DNA of 64,000 bases. It comes from Lycorma delicatula. Taxonomy: Eukaryota; Arthropoda; Insecta; Hemiptera; Fulgoridae. The notes beneath the pieces are model-generated. The model did no database searches. It was not told the origin of the DNA and saw only the letters and a program-made list of their open reading frames with translations. Each line of letters begins with the position of its first letter. Positions within the stretch are counted from its first letter, which is position 1. The translations under genes and the position numbers were made by a program. Shown one piece after another: positions 11,191-22,711 of this stretch. The stretch lies in assembly GCF_047948215.1 (NCBI RefSeq), contig NC_134465.1:12252522-12316521 (forward strand), read 5' to 3'.

Positions 11191-12111
11191 AGTCAAAACT
11201 TAATGAGTTTTGCGACCTCAACCGAACCTGTAAATTATCTAATTAAACTTCTATTTGCTTTCAAATTTTTCAAGTCCTTATTGATATTATTTTGTGGCAA
11301 ATCTATGTATAAATAAAAAAAATATGTAACAAATAATAATCGACTATTAAATATATACAAATAAGATTTAAAAAATTTAACGAGAAAAAAATATGTTTAC
11401 CGTGCTTAATCAGTAACACGCCAACCGTTTAATGTTTTAAGATTACTTCTATAGAGATTTACATTAAGAGTGATTTTTTTAACTTTTTCTCCAGACGTAT
11501 ACTTATCGAAGTTCAGTCTAACAAAGTTTATACTTAGATAAATTTACTTTACACGTTAGACTCGTAAAAAGGAAACCGTAAAAGGAATTAAGTTTATAGA
11601 TAGAAAGAAGCTGAATCTAAAAATAACTCCTTAAGGAATAAAGTTCTTGAATAAAACCAGGAAAAGAAAATAATTTATTTTAAGTAACATCAAGAAGAAA
11701 CTAAAAAAAGGGAAAAAATCGGGAAAAATTTAAAGCACCAGGAAGAACAATAATATCAAGAGATATATATAAACTAAAGGAAATTAATCTAATCTACGTA
11801 AAATAAAAAGAAAACAATAGTAGAACCAGAAGGTAGGAGTGGAGTGAGTTTAAGCGTGGGTAAGGTGTAGGGCTCTCATCCCGAAATTTGTATTTGCTTT
11901 TGGATGCTTATTTTTTTTTAAATTTACGCAACAAATTAACTAATAAGACTGAAAACATATTTTTTAATACATATATACAATTATTTGTGTAACAGAATAA
12001 AAATTTCGAAGCCACTGAATTTTTGTTATTTATATTACATAAGTAATAATGATGTGTAACTGATCCGGTTCATTTTAAAAACAATAAACAATACATTCAC
12101 GCATCAATTTA

Positions 12112-12164
<53 letters not shown>

Positions 12165-12460
12165 CAAATTTAAAAGCATTTAAATTATGTTGCCGATATC
12201 CAATTTCATGTAAATAATATCTGTTAGACAACCATTTTGCTGTACGCATTGTAAAGTTTGTGTTACGTAATTCATTCATCATTCTTTTTAAGATCTCCTG
12301 AGAAATTCAATTAATTTCTTATCGGATTCAATATATTTTCAAATCGTGAATACTTGAGTTTACTAACACCACCGTAGAAAGAAAATGTACGTTGTAAAAT
12401 TATATGGCCTAGCTCTTCACACCGTGTTCCCGTATTAGAAAATAACATGATCAGGAAAAA
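11190..12460. repeat. AT-rich region with (TA)n tract; no gene seen
   Basis: The only clear structure is an uninterrupted (TA)n microsatellite at about 12116-12160. I found no coding sequence. Confidence 0.7.
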
Positions 12461-12461
12461 A

Positions 12462-13333
12462 AGCTGACAACACAGTAGAAAGTAGAACTTTCCTGTCACG
12501 CGGCTAGAGCCGCGTTCCGCGAAAGTCCTGCAACTGTATGTTGTTTCTGATGCACGGCTTACCCGCACAAATTAATTAATAATATTTATCATTTTATTTA
12601 AATATATAATATTTTTTCGTTTATTAAATCAATGATTCCAACTAAAGCGCGCGCGTATACCGTATTTAATTCGCGCGGATGTAGCGGTACTAACGGCGAT
12701 AGTCGGCACTAATTGATGTAATTTCACAATTCACACAAAATGTCGGTTGTAAGGTCGGCAGACTGGTGTAGCTGCGAGACTTAACGCACCAGGTATCGAC
12801 CGAACAATCGAGTTCGAGATCCGGCCAGACCGAGTTACGTTTTTACACTTTAATTCTACCGCTCACCAGTGACGTCATAACACGACTACAATAGTTTCTT
12901 TTTTGGGTACGGGTGCGATTTGGCAAATTTAAAAAAAAGTATTGTTAACAAATGCGCCTAAGAAAGATATGACCTTAATTAAATGAAATTTCGATATACT
13001 GAGTGTGACCTTGTTATTCAGCCTCTATCTCTTGAACTTTTATGCTGAAAATATAATGGCATCAATGCCCCATATACAGACGTAATCTGACCAATTTTGA
13101 TCAAAATCGGTCCAGTAGTTTTGGAGATATAAGGTTGTTTAGAGGTCGACACCTAACACACACACACACACGTACATACGAACATTAACATCCGGAAAAC
13201 TTCCATCCGGGATTTTTTATTTTTTAGGTGTCAAAATGAGAAGATCAAGTGAAAACCTCACGTTCTCAAATTAGACCGCTACAATACTTTCCATTCTAGA
13301 GTTATAGATCTTCTATAACGCTATCTAGAAATG
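12462..13333 (+). repeat. Repeat A, copy 1
   Basis: The copy starts GCTGACAACACAG, has a terminal hairpin region (CACGCGGCTAGAGCCGCG) and ends CGCTATCTAGA. Internal landmarks shared by all copies are GGCGCATTTGTTAAC (on the other strand), the CCGGCCAGACCGAGTTA block and a short CA repeat with ACGTACATACGAACATTAAC. No protein is encoded. Other copies are at 15479-15642, 31983-32880, 37771-38610, 39661-39812 and 40955-41790. Class is unknown, probably a non-autonomous DNA element. Confidence 0.75.
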
Positions 13334-13652
13334 ACACCGGCTAACAACCGAGTTCAGGAACTGAGATTTCATCTAATAATTGAACATTACGTAACAATGA
13401 TAGCCTTTCTTTGCCCTTTTTTGAGAATATAAAACCCGATAAATCCACAGGAAGAGATCGTGTACCGCATAGTAACTTCGGAATTGTAAAGCGGTCTCAC
13501 ACGAATTGCCACTATTTGCGTGAGAGATCGTTAACTGAATTTTTGTTTCTTAAAACAATCTGATGTTTGGAAATTAGCAATAAAACTATAAATTTAATTA
13601 TTAAAGTAAAAAGACGCATTTATAAAAATAGTACCTAACTTAATCATGGAGC
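13333..13652. other. No feature recognised
   Basis: This spacer lies between repeat A and segment E. I see no coding sequence. Confidence 0.4.
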
Positions 13653-14508
13653 AGTAGCTGTTCACGTATAGGCACTGTGGAACTGCAGAACCCCTTGTTT
13701 CCACTTGATATTATCGATAACATTTAATATAATGACTTCTTTTTTCTTTAATTTTTTCTTTATTTCTTTATACTTGTACAATATATAATCCTTAAGATAA
13801 ATGTCAGTAGCCACACCACAGTTTATGGAAAAGATAGAAAAAATCTTTATATGGAACTGTGCCCTTCACAGTTCCAGTGGCGTGGTGTTTGGCTGTTATG
13901 CGTATGCGCACATAGGAAGCTGCAAGCGTGGATACGAGGGTGAAAGAGCACTATCGCTCCCGCAGTGCCGACCGTGGCGTGTTGGTGGAAGGTAGTTTTT
14001 TTTACTCCGCGTGCGTATGGAATGTTCCTTTTTCGTTCCCTTTTCTAATTTAGTCGATGGAAGGAATATGAAAGCGGTTAAGTTGTTTTTTCAGTCGATC
14101 ACAAAATGGCGGAAAGCAAGGATTCTTTGATTGCCAATCTGTCCAAAAACACGCTGGAAGGGTGAAAGAGAAGGTAATTAGTAAAAACTAATTATGTATT
14201 TGTTTCTGTGTACGTAGAAATTTAAATTATGCACCGTTGGACTATAGTGTTTTTAATTGGAAATTTTATTAAGTTATCTAATAATACTAAAAAATATTAT
14301 CTGTATTCACATTTTATTATTTATTCGATTAAATCGTGTACCATATTCTTGAATGTGATAAAGTGTAGGATTGGTCTGGATTTAGGAGGTCTGGATTTTT
14401 GGTTTAGGATTTTCCTGCTTTCAGCTATTCTATTTGATTAATTTTTTCGGTTCTTTTATTTTACAGAAAATTTTAACCAAGGCCTTGAAAACGCCCAGAA
14501 AAGAATTT
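13652..14508 (+). repeat. Segment E, copy 1: promoter/exon/intron-like duplication
   Basis: The segment is repeated, inverted, at 44590-45680. It contains an NRF-1-like site (TGCGTATGCGCA, 13899-13910), a short ATG frame at 14105 (MAESKDSLIANLSKNTLEG, then stop), a splice-donor-like AAG/GTAATT at 14173-14174, and an acceptor-like TTTTACAG ending at 14466. Both splice signals are conserved in the other copy. Similarity stops just after the acceptor-side sequence (ACCAAGGCCTTGAAAA). This could be the 5' end of an unrecognised DNA transposon or a duplicated, dead host-gene 5' end. The open frame 13801-13995 has no recognisable domain. Confidence 0.6.
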
Positions 14509-14870
14509 TCTCGAGCAGAACCGGAAGATCCTAACGGAAGATCGTCTATTTATATTGGCATATGAAATCGACCCCGATGTAACCGAATCATGTTTGTTAC
14601 TCTCCGTTAAGATACTGACGTTCGGAAATTTTTCCACAAATATTCGTCGTGTTTCAGAAATGAACCGTGACCCACACAAGCTTCTGTATAGCAACACTTT
14701 TCTTGATCGAATGAGGCATTTTAAAAAAACACAAGTGCGAAGAACGAACTAATAGTAGCTTTTAGCACTGAAGCGTGAAGAGTTTACTAATAAAATTAGC
14801 TGAGAGCAGTAATATACACAATCAATAGTGGCGCTAGTAGAAACAGCGTTAAAGGTAATACTCAAATATT
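14490..14870 (-). pseudogene. DUF4817-type transposase N-terminal fragment
   Basis: On the minus strand this encodes the start of a DUF4817-type protein (MPHSIKKSVAIQ, then SETRRIFVEKFPN), close to the N-terminus at 21935-21750 (VFVEKFPNY). A frameshift separates the first and second blocks. The CAATCAATAGTGGCGCTAGT stretch near 14820 resembles the leader of the 20.9-22.7 kb element. The catalytic part is absent, because the fragment abuts segment E. Confidence 0.6.
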
Positions 14871-15478
14871 TGAAATTCCAGCTGGCTCGAATTATAGGTT
14901 GCTAATCTGGTAATATGAAAATTATTTTCACCTGTACATTCAAGAAAATCGATTAGAAAACTTAGGTAAATCTAAGTTAAATTTCATGTAAAAAAAACAA
15001 TTTTTATATATATATTTATATATTTCCGTCGTTCCAATAAGCCTTGAATTACGCTCGGTAGTAGTTATTCCCACCATTTCTTTAACTTTTTTCGAATTCA
15101 TTTGACCGATTTTTTCTATGAGCATAACTTTTTGTAGTTCACCACTCATTAAATAAATTAACCTTGGAAATGTTTTTTAATGTTACTATGTTAACAAAAT
15201 ACGTTGAAGACAATAAACGTAAAATTTATTTTTATTAAAATATTTTTAACAAATGAACTGTTGTAAAAATAATTGTTCCATACATCGACTATGCGGTGGA
15301 ATCTCCGAGTTTTATCCTCCGGTGCTGGAGTTAAAACCCCGTCCGGTCATAATGTGATCCAAACTAAAAAATGTCCGTTATCTATTCCCGCTAGTTATGT
15401 TAGAGTAAGAGAAAACCTGGTAATGATAGCATCACTATATCCAACCACCTTAACCACACGTAAAAACTGTGAAAAAAA
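14870..15478. other. No gene recognised
   Basis: Short open frames at 14940-15149 and 15273-15497 have no family features. Nothing else is recognised. Confidence 0.4.
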
Positions 15479-15642
15479 GCTGACAACACAGTTGTAGGAA
15501 TTTCCCGTCACGCAGCGTTTTCCTGATGCACGGCTTACTCACACAACAATTAAAAATATTTATCATTTTATGTAAATAATAATAAATAAATAATATTTTT
15601 GATTTATTTAATTTAATGATTCTAACTAAAACGGGCGCGTAT
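15479..15642 (+). repeat. Repeat A, truncated copy 2
   Basis: Only the first 165 bp of repeat A are present (CTGACAACACAGTTGTAGGA, then TTTCCCGTCACGCAGCG), ending near GGCGCGTATTC. Confidence 0.7.
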
Positions 15643-15714
15643 TCAAAAAAAATTGAAAAAATTCATTTGCAAAAAATGCAAATAAAGCAAATGAAGTGAA
15701 ATTGAAAAAATAAC

Positions 15715-16247
15715 TTTTTTTTTTGTCTTCAGTCATTTGACTGGTTTGATGCAGCTCTCCAAGATTCCCTATCTAGTGCTAGTCGTTTCATTTCAGTATA
15801 CCCTCTACATCCTACATCCCTAACAATTTGTTTTACATATTCAAAACGTGGCCTGCCTACACAATTTTTTCCTTCTACCTGTCCTTCCAATATTAAAGCG
15901 ACTATTCCAGGATGCCTTAGTATGTGGCCTATAAGTCTGTCTCTTCTTTTAACTATATTTTTCCAAACGCTTCTTTCTTCATCTATTTGACGCAATACCT
16001 CTTGCTGTCACTTTACCCACCCATCTGATTTTTAACATTCTCCTATAGCACCGCATTTCAAAAGCTTCTAATCTTTTCTTCTCAGATACTCCGATCGTCC
16101 AAGTTTCACTTCCATATAAAGCGACACTCCAAATATACACTTTCAAAAATCTTTTCCTGACATTTAAATTAATTTTTGATGTAAACAAATTATATTTCTT
16201 ACTGAAGGCTCGTTTAGCTTGTGCTATTCGGCATTTTATATCGCTCT
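15715..16247 (-). mobile_element. RTE-like LINE, 5'-truncated copy 2 (antisense)
   Basis: This is the reverse complement of the LINE 3' end: the plus strand begins with a T run and GTCTTCAGTCATTTGACTGG. The encoded C-terminal region (YGSETWTIGVSEKKRLEAF, then the IDEERSVWKNIVKRRDR block) is split by a frameshift near 15985. AAAATAAC at 15707-15714 and 16248-16255 is the likely TSD. The reverse-transcriptase core is missing. Confidence 0.85.
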
Positions 16248-16317
16248 AAAATAACTAAAAATAAAAAAAAAAAAACAGAATTTTTAGAATGTATAAATAT
16301 TTGCATAGATGCATTTT

Positions 16318-19290
16318 TAATGTAAAAATAAATTATATGAACAATGCCGTGGTTTAGCGATGTGGTCACTTATCTCAGCCTGCTTAGCAAACCTAACTAC
16401 GGAATATTTAGAAAAACAAGTTTTAGAAAAATTAAATACTAACATCTCATTCTATAAAAGATACGTAGATGATATTTTATTATGTGCACGCGAATAGGAT
16501 AATGATTTAATATTAAAATAATTTAATCCATTAATCTATAAATTCTAAGATATACAATTTACAAAGGAAGTTGAGATTAACAATAGCATAAGCCTTTTGG
16601 ATTTACTAATAACTCTTCGAAAAGAAAATAACAAAAAAATTAAAAATAAAACCAACATCTTCAGACAGATATCTAAATTTCCTATCAACACAACCAATAT
16701 CACATAAAAAATCAGTAGTCAAGAATCTTGCAAACAGAGTAATAAAATTTACAAACCCCGAAGATAGGCCAGAATATATATATTAAAAAAAAACAAAAGA
16801 TCTATTAATAAATAATAATTATCCGGAAAATGTCATAAATAAAATATTTAAAAATACAATTCATAAACACTATAATATTTTACCAGCCGACCATCCAAAT
16901 AAAAATAATAAGAGTGAGAATTATGTTGCATTACCATTAGTCGTTATAGAGGAAGAAGAGGAAGTTGAGAAGGATGAAATGGGAGAAACAATACTGAGAT
17001 CTGAATTTAAGAGAGCATTAAAAGATTTAAATGGCAGAAAGGCTCCTAGAATAGACGGAATACCTGTAGAATTACTGCGCAGTGCAGGTGAGGAAGCGAT
17101 CGATAGATTATACAAACTGGTGTGTAATATTTATGAAAAAGGGGAATTTCCGTCAGACTTCAAAAAAAGTGTTATAATAATGATACCAAAGAAAGCAGGG
17201 GCAGATAAATGTGAAGAATACAGAACAATTAGTTTAACTAGTCTCGCATCAAAAATCTTAACTAGAATTCTATACAGAAGAATTGAGAGGAGAGTGCAGG
17301 AAGTGTTAGGAGAAGACCAATTTGGTTTCAGGAAAATTATAGGGACAAGGGAAGCAATTTTAGGCCTCAGATTAATAGTAGAAGGAAGATTAAAGAAAAA
17401 CAAACCGACATACTTGGCGTTTATAGACCTAGAAAAGGGATTCGTTAACGTAGACTGGAATAAAATGTTCAGCATTTTAAAAAAATTAGGGTTCAAATAT
17501 AGAGATAGAAGAACAATTGCTAATATGTACAGGAACCAAAAAACAACAGTAACAATTGAAGAACATAAGAAAGAAGCCGTAATAAGAAAGGGAGTCCGAC
17601 AAGGATGTTCTCTATCTCCGTTACTTTTTAATCTTTACATGGAACTAGCAGTTAATGATGTTAAAGAACAATTTAGATTCGGAGGAACAGTACAAGCTGA
17701 AAAGATAAAGATGCTACGATTTGCTGATGATATAGTAATTCTAGCCGAGAGTAAAAAGGATTTAGATGAAACAATGAACGGCATAGATGAAGTCCTACGC
17801 AAGAACTATCGCATGAAAATAAACAAGAACAAAACAAAAGTAATGAAATGTAGTAGAAATAACAAAGATGGACCGCTGAATGTGAAAATAGGAGGAGAAA
17901 AGATTATGGAGGTAGAAGAATTTTGTTATTTGGGAAGTAGAATTACTAAAGATGGACGAAGCAGGAGCGATATAAAATGCCGAATAGCACAAGCTAAACG
18001 AGCCTTCAGTAAGAAATATAATTTGTTTACATCAAAAATTAATTTAAACGTCAGGAAATGATTTTTGAAAGTGTATGTTTGGAGCGTCGCTTTACATGGT
18101 AGTGAAACTTGGACGATCGGAGTATCTGAGAAGAAAAGATTAGAAGCTTTTGAAATGCGGTGCTATAGGAGAACGTTAAAAATCAGACGGGTGGATAAAG
18201 TGACAAACGAAGAGGTATTGCGGCAAATAGATGAAGAAAGAAGCATTTGGAAAAATATAGTTAAAAGAAGAGACAGACTTATAGGCCACATACTAAGGCA
18301 TCCTGGAATAGTCGCTTTAATATTGGAAGGACTTGTAGAAGGGAAAAATTCTGTAGGCAGGCCACGTTTGGAGTATGTAAAACAAATTGTTGGGGATGTA
18401 GGATGTAGAGGGTATACTGAAATGAAACGACTAGCACTAGATAGGGAATCTTGAAGAGCTGCATCAAACCAGTCAAATGACTGAAGACAAAAAAAAACCA
18501 TATGTCGCAGTTCTGACTGAAAATACTAAAAAAATGCTACAAAAGGATTTCGTAATAGTCCATCAAAATTACAAAAATCTGAATAGTATGTTTTTAAAAT
18601 TAAAATCGCCGATAGAAAAAATCAACAAGCCAGCATATTATATAGCATTCCGAGTAAAGATTGTAAAACTATGTATATTGGACAAACATATCAATACCTT
18701 AAAAAAAAATTAGTTAAATATAGAAAAAAGGAAGTGACAGCACTCAAAACATACAATAGAACACTCGTTTGATTTCAACAGCACCAAAATAATAGACAAA
18801 GAACAAAATACACGTAAAAGAACCACTCTAGAAATGGTATAAATCAAGGAAAATATAAGCGCTGTCAACAACAGAACGGACATAGCCGGATTAATTAAAA
18901 TACATGTTAATCTAATTTTTTTTTAAATCATATATTTATACTATAAATTTAGTATTAAGAAAAATAATGTTTAGTAATTGTAATTTTTGAGAAAATATGT
19001 GCACTGTAAATGTTTCAATACACAGGAAAATTGCAATCACGTTATATAAATAGATACGCACAATTATCTAAAGATGAGTCAAAGGGAATCTATTGCGATG
19101 AGAGTGGGGATAAAATATTGTTATCTAGGATACCCATCCTAAATCAGTTAATTTTTTAGTGTGCAAAAGGAATTTTGTATGATGTATGTATGAATGTGTA
19201 TTGTCACCCGAGGAAGTTTAGAGAAAAACATAGTGAATTTAATTTATAAGTTTGTATAGTTAATCGGTTAACCCAACAGATAAATAAAGA
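16318..19290 (+). mobile_element. Penelope-like retroelement, split by a LINE
   Basis: Broken frames encode a reverse transcriptase with the palm motif FYKRYVDDILLC (about 16450), preceded by a degenerate AMGSPLS-type block and followed by SISFLDLLIT. After the inserted LINE, a GIY-YIG endonuclease-like stretch is readable at 18640-18715 (ILYSIPSKDCKTMYIGQTYQ). RT followed by GIY-YIG is the signature of Penelope-like elements. Stops and frameshifts make it a pseudogene. The last about 330 bp are non-coding and presumed to be the 3' region; the ends are not defined. Confidence 0.75.
16944..18497 (+). mobile_element. RTE-like LINE, 5'-truncated copy 3, inside the Penelope-like element
   Basis: The copy carries the RT core (FIDLEKGFVN, RQGCSLSPLLFNLY, FADD) and the C-terminal region to the tail. 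It is nearly open: one AGA-to-TGA change at 18059-18061 and one TGG-to-TGA at 18452-18454 are the visible breaks. The palm Asp is altered relative to copy 1 (EKGFVN instead of EKAFDN). The diverged repeats CCATTAGTCG (16934-16943) and CCATATGTCG (18498-18507) may be the TSD. Confidence 0.85.
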
Positions 19291-19380
19291 AAATATTTTT
19301 AAGTAAAATATATCTTGTTACTATATTTAATTCTATCCAATCAAGAGGAAAATAAACTTAAATAGATTACATTTAAGTTA

Positions 19381-19388
<8 letters not shown>

Positions 19389-19413
<25 letters not shown>
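19389..19413. repeat. (TA)n microsatellite
   Basis: A short TA run lies immediately before the GC-rich island. Confidence 0.9.
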
Positions 19414-19416
<3 letters not shown>

Positions 19417-19424
19417 CGACGAAT

Positions 19425-19945
19425 GGCTTCGACGGCACGTGGCACTTACTAAACTTATGGTGGCCCTAAAAAGGACCATTTTTTGCGTTAGCTCTGAGAA
19501 GAGCTGTCGGGTCCGGAAGCTGGTCTCCGACGAGGTCGTGGAGCTGCGGCTCGTCCATTGAAGTCCGACCGAGCTTTCCCTCAGCGGCAGTTGGGTCCCC
19601 ACTACAGCGTAGCAGTGGTGGTCTCCAAAACCCCGCAGTGTCGGGTAGGCGTCGGTCATCCTTCGCCAGCGCGGCCGTGGCGGTTCTCCACGAGCGATCC
19701 CACGCTGGGCCGGCTTCTTCTGCTGAGTCCGCCGGCCAGAGCGATTGAAGCCCGGCGAGTTGAAGCTGGAACGGGAAGGTAGCGTTCGCGTCCAGCGACT
19801 CCCTCGGCGGGCCGGCCAGGCCTGCTGCTCCGGCGGGGATGTTGGGACCCGCCGGGAGGTCCCACGTTGATTCGGCCAGGGAACTTCTTCTGTCTTCTTT
19901 CATCTTCTTCTTCTTGGTCTTCTCCAGAAAAAGTTGCCGGGCCTC
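19425..19945 (-). other. GC-rich island with histone-type stem-loop
   Basis: About 500 bp of strikingly GC-rich DNA lies in an AT-rich window. The minus strand has a 145-codon frame (19903-19466, starting MKEDRRSSLAEST) of no recognised family, rich in A, P, L and R. Its stop lies within GGTCCTTTTTAGGGCCACCA (minus strand, about 19481-19462), which folds as a 6-bp stem with a UUUU loop followed by ACCA, like a metazoan histone mRNA 3' end. None of the frames resembles a histone. The plus strand has a pyrimidine tract near 19885-19925. The island ends abruptly at the mariner junction near 19945. It could be an LTR-element leader or a captured gene fragment. Confidence 0.4.
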
Positions 19946-20897
19946 AATTCAGGTGAATAAGGTGGTTGAGGAACTACAGGAATGTTTTTCTTTGCAGTGT
20001 GACAAGGTGCATTGTCATGATGCAACATCCAGTTGTTTTTTATGACTGGTCTCACGCGGGCAACTCTTTTCCGCAGTATTTCAAGAATTTCTCGGTAAAC
20101 ATATTGATTTACAATCTGTCCTGCAAAAAAACTTCAAAAGCCTCTGATTTGCTCAACATTATCGTCACTTTTTGACGTTAACGGTCTTCCAGAGCGTGGT
20201 CGTCCGCAACTGATTCCCGGTCATTTGAAAACGCTTTAAACCACCTAAAAACTTGGGCACGTGACAGACCGTCATCTGCATATGCCCTTTTCAATTGTAA
20301 AAAAATTTCAGCTGCATTCTCACCGATTTTAATACAAAACTTGATTGCACAACATTGGTCATAATTAGTATCACTCATTTTTGTAACGCGCAAAAAAAAC
20401 TCGTTTCACGAAAAATTTATTTACACGTCGCTTAGCAAAAATAGACTTTTTTTCTTTTTTTCTTTCTTTTTCCTGTTTAGCCTCCGGTAACTACCGTTTA
20501 GATAATTCTTCAGAGGATGAATGAGGATGATATGTATGAGTGTAAATGAAGTGTAGTCTTGTACATTCTCAGTTCGACCGTACCTGAGATGTGTGGTTAA
20601 TTGAAACCCAACCACCAAAGAACACCGGTATCCACGATCTAGTATTCAAATCCATGTAAAAATATCTGGCTTTACTAGGACTTGAACGCTGTAACTCTCG
20701 ACTTCCAAATCAGCTGATTTGGGAAGACGCGTTAACCACTAGACCAACCCGGTGGGTTAGCAACAATAGACTAAAAATATTAATACCTAATATAAATCAG
20801 CTGTTCCTATAAACATATGCTTACTAGTTGGTTTACAGTGTTGCCACTTTGGCTGTCAAAAAAAAAACTAGTCTCATTACTTTATTTACAGACCTCG

Positions 20898-20900
<3 letters not shown>
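19945..20900 (-). pseudogene. Mariner transposase, internally deleted, 3'-truncated
   Basis: On the minus strand it starts with a terminal repeat (TATACGAGGTCTGTAAATAA, near 20901-20882). The N-terminal helix-turn-helix region follows (CAIKFCIKIGENAAEIF, then LSRAQVFRWFKAFS). After a frameshift and a large internal deletion, the catalytic end resumes with NNWMLHHDNAPCHTA and PQPPYSPE. The HDN Asp is the second catalytic residue. The sequence stops before the third Asp at the GC-rich island. A SINE1 copy sits in the 5' leader. Confidence 0.8.
20448..20757 (-). mobile_element. SINE1, tRNA-derived, copy 1
   Basis: Read on the minus strand, the head AACCCACCGGGTTGGTCTAG contains a box A-like TGGTCTAGTGG, and a box B-like GTTCAAGTCCT follows about 50 bp on. 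The body carries GGATACCGGTGTTCTTTGG and the tail is AG-rich. The TSD is AGCAA(A/C)AATAGACT at 20434-20447 and 20759-20772. It is inserted in the mariner leader. Confidence 0.85.

Positions 20901-20901
<1 letters not shown>

Positions 20902-20938
<37 letters not shown>
20902..20938. repeat. (TA)n microsatellite
   Basis: A TA run separates the mariner and the next transposon. Confidence 0.9.
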
Positions 20939-20941
<3 letters not shown>

Positions 20942-21298
20942 CAGCTCTGAGCAACATAAAACCGAACCTAAAACATAACCGCTGCAGAATCGATAGGATA
21001 CGTTGAAATGAAGTTGTATGAATGATAAGGATAAATTAAATAAGAGAAACATAAAATGTAATTTAACTATTGTATTTATTTACCTTTTATTACAAAAGAT
21101 GTTCAAAATTACCACCCTCGACATCGATGCACGTTTGTGCTCGACTGATCATATTGTTGTCTGACGCAGAACGTTGTTATCAACTGCGTTGATCTCTCGT
21201 TGAATGTTCACTTTCAGTTCATCAATATTGTAGGGATTAGATGCATAAATTCTCTCCTTTAAGTAGCTCCACAGAAAAAAATCGCAAGTAGACAACAC

Positions 21299-21521
21299 TA
21301 TCTTTCTTTCTTTTTCCTGTTTAGCCTCCGGTAACTACCGTTTAGATAATTCTTCAGATGAGGATGATATGTATGAGCGTAAATGAAGTGTTAGTCTTGT
21401 ACATTCTCAGTTCGACCATTACTGAGATGTGTGGTTAATTGAAACCCAACCACCAAAGAACACCGGTATCCACGATCTAGTATTCAAATCCATGTAAAAA
21501 TATCTGGCTTTACTAGGACGT
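21299..21521 (-). mobile_element. SINE1 copy 2, truncated at its tRNA head
   Basis: The copy has the tail and body of SINE1 (GGTAACTACCGTTTAGATAA, CACCGGTATCCACGATCTAG) but stops at GGCTTTACTAGGACG, so the box A region is missing. It sits where the transposase middle is deleted, which suggests a deletion that removed both. Confidence 0.8.
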
Positions 21522-21948
21522 CCACCAACAATGTTTTCGAGAATCCAATTGCAATAATTAAGTCTTTTTGGTTTGTCTGTCTCCTTCAGTTGTAAATCGG
21601 TACGGTTTCAATTTTAATTCATGAAGAATATTACAAGATGTGTATTTATCACCAGACTTTTGGGATAACTTGTAGTGATTTTTTTGGACCGGCAGTAATT
21701 CCCCTTTTAATATCACCAATGGCCTGTGGAGTCCGAACGGAAGGTTACCTATTTTGCATTTGAAACCAAACCTGTTGTAGGCCATTTTTTAACTATATTG
21801 TGTATGCTACCCTTCGCTGGAATACAGTAATTCGGAAATTTTTCTACGAATACTTGACGTGATTCTTCAAACGATCCAGAACGAATATAGGCCTCAACTA
21901 CAGCTATCCTCTCCTGGATTGAATAATGCATTTTACACAAACACAACT

Positions 21949-22203
21949 TTATTTTTTTTATCCTTTTTTAAACATAATAAGGGGCAACCGGGTGCCGCCT
22001 GGAAGACGTTACCTCGGTTACACCCGTGTGTCGTGGCGTAGAAACACCCTCCTGTCTTAGGACTCTTTCTTGTCCACCCATCCCTTCTGGTTCATCACAG
22101 CATCTTGACCTTTCCTTCTAGACTGCCGAGATGCTCTTCCTCAGAAGAGATGCCCTTCCCTGTCCTATCCTACCCTGGGTCAGGGTATGATGCACCTCAC
22201 GCA
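21949..22203 (-). mobile_element. Unclassified 255-bp retroposon
   Basis: The insertion is flanked by the 14-bp repeat ACACAAACACAACT at 21935-21948 and 22204-22217. Its left edge is T-rich, which on the minus strand is an A-rich 3' tail. The body is GC-richer (ACCGGGTGCCGCCTGGAAGA). I do not recognise the family. Confidence 0.7.
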
Positions 22204-22217
22204 ACACAAACACAACT

Positions 22218-22514
22218 TCTTTCTTTATTTTTCCTGTTTAGTCTTCGGTAACTACCGTTTAGATAATTCTTCAGATGAGGATAATATGTATGAGTGTAAA
22301 TGAAGTATTAGTCTTGTACATTCTCAGTTCGACCATTCCTGAGATGTGTGGTTAATTGAAACCCAACCACCAAAGAACACCGGTATCCACCATCTAGTAT
22401 TCAAATCCGTGTAAAAGTAACTGGCTTTACTAGGACTTGAACGCTGGAACTCTCGACTTCCAAATCAGCTGATTTGGGAAGACGCGTTCACCACTACACC
22501 AACCCGGTGGGTTA
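22218..22514 (-). mobile_element. SINE1 copy 3, full length
   Basis: Complete SINE1 on the minus strand, with a head at GGGTTGGTGTAGTGG. It is flanked by ACACAAACACAACT at 22204-22217 and 22515-22528, the same target sequence used by the neighbouring retroposon. Confidence 0.85.
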
Positions 22515-22711
22515 ACACAAACACAACTGCACTCACAATACTGCACTGCAACAAAACGTATGCTGCACTGACACGTAAAAGACGGTCAGTACATACGGCT
22601 GACAAATGGCAGCAACAATCAATAGTAACATATACATCCACTAGTCGCGCTAGTTGGGTGAGAGTACTTCATAAATAGTGTCGGGTAGCGGTTTTATGTA
22701 GCTCACTTTGT

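Noticed and set aside
13159..13180. CA microsatellite as an independent feature or CRISPR-like array
   Set aside because: It is an internal part of repeat A found in the same place in several copies. No array of spaced direct repeats exists in the window.
19466..19903. 145-codon frame in the GC-rich island as a gene
   Set aside because: GC-rich DNA has few stops, several overlapping frames are open on both strands, and no domain is recognisable. I report the island but not a gene.
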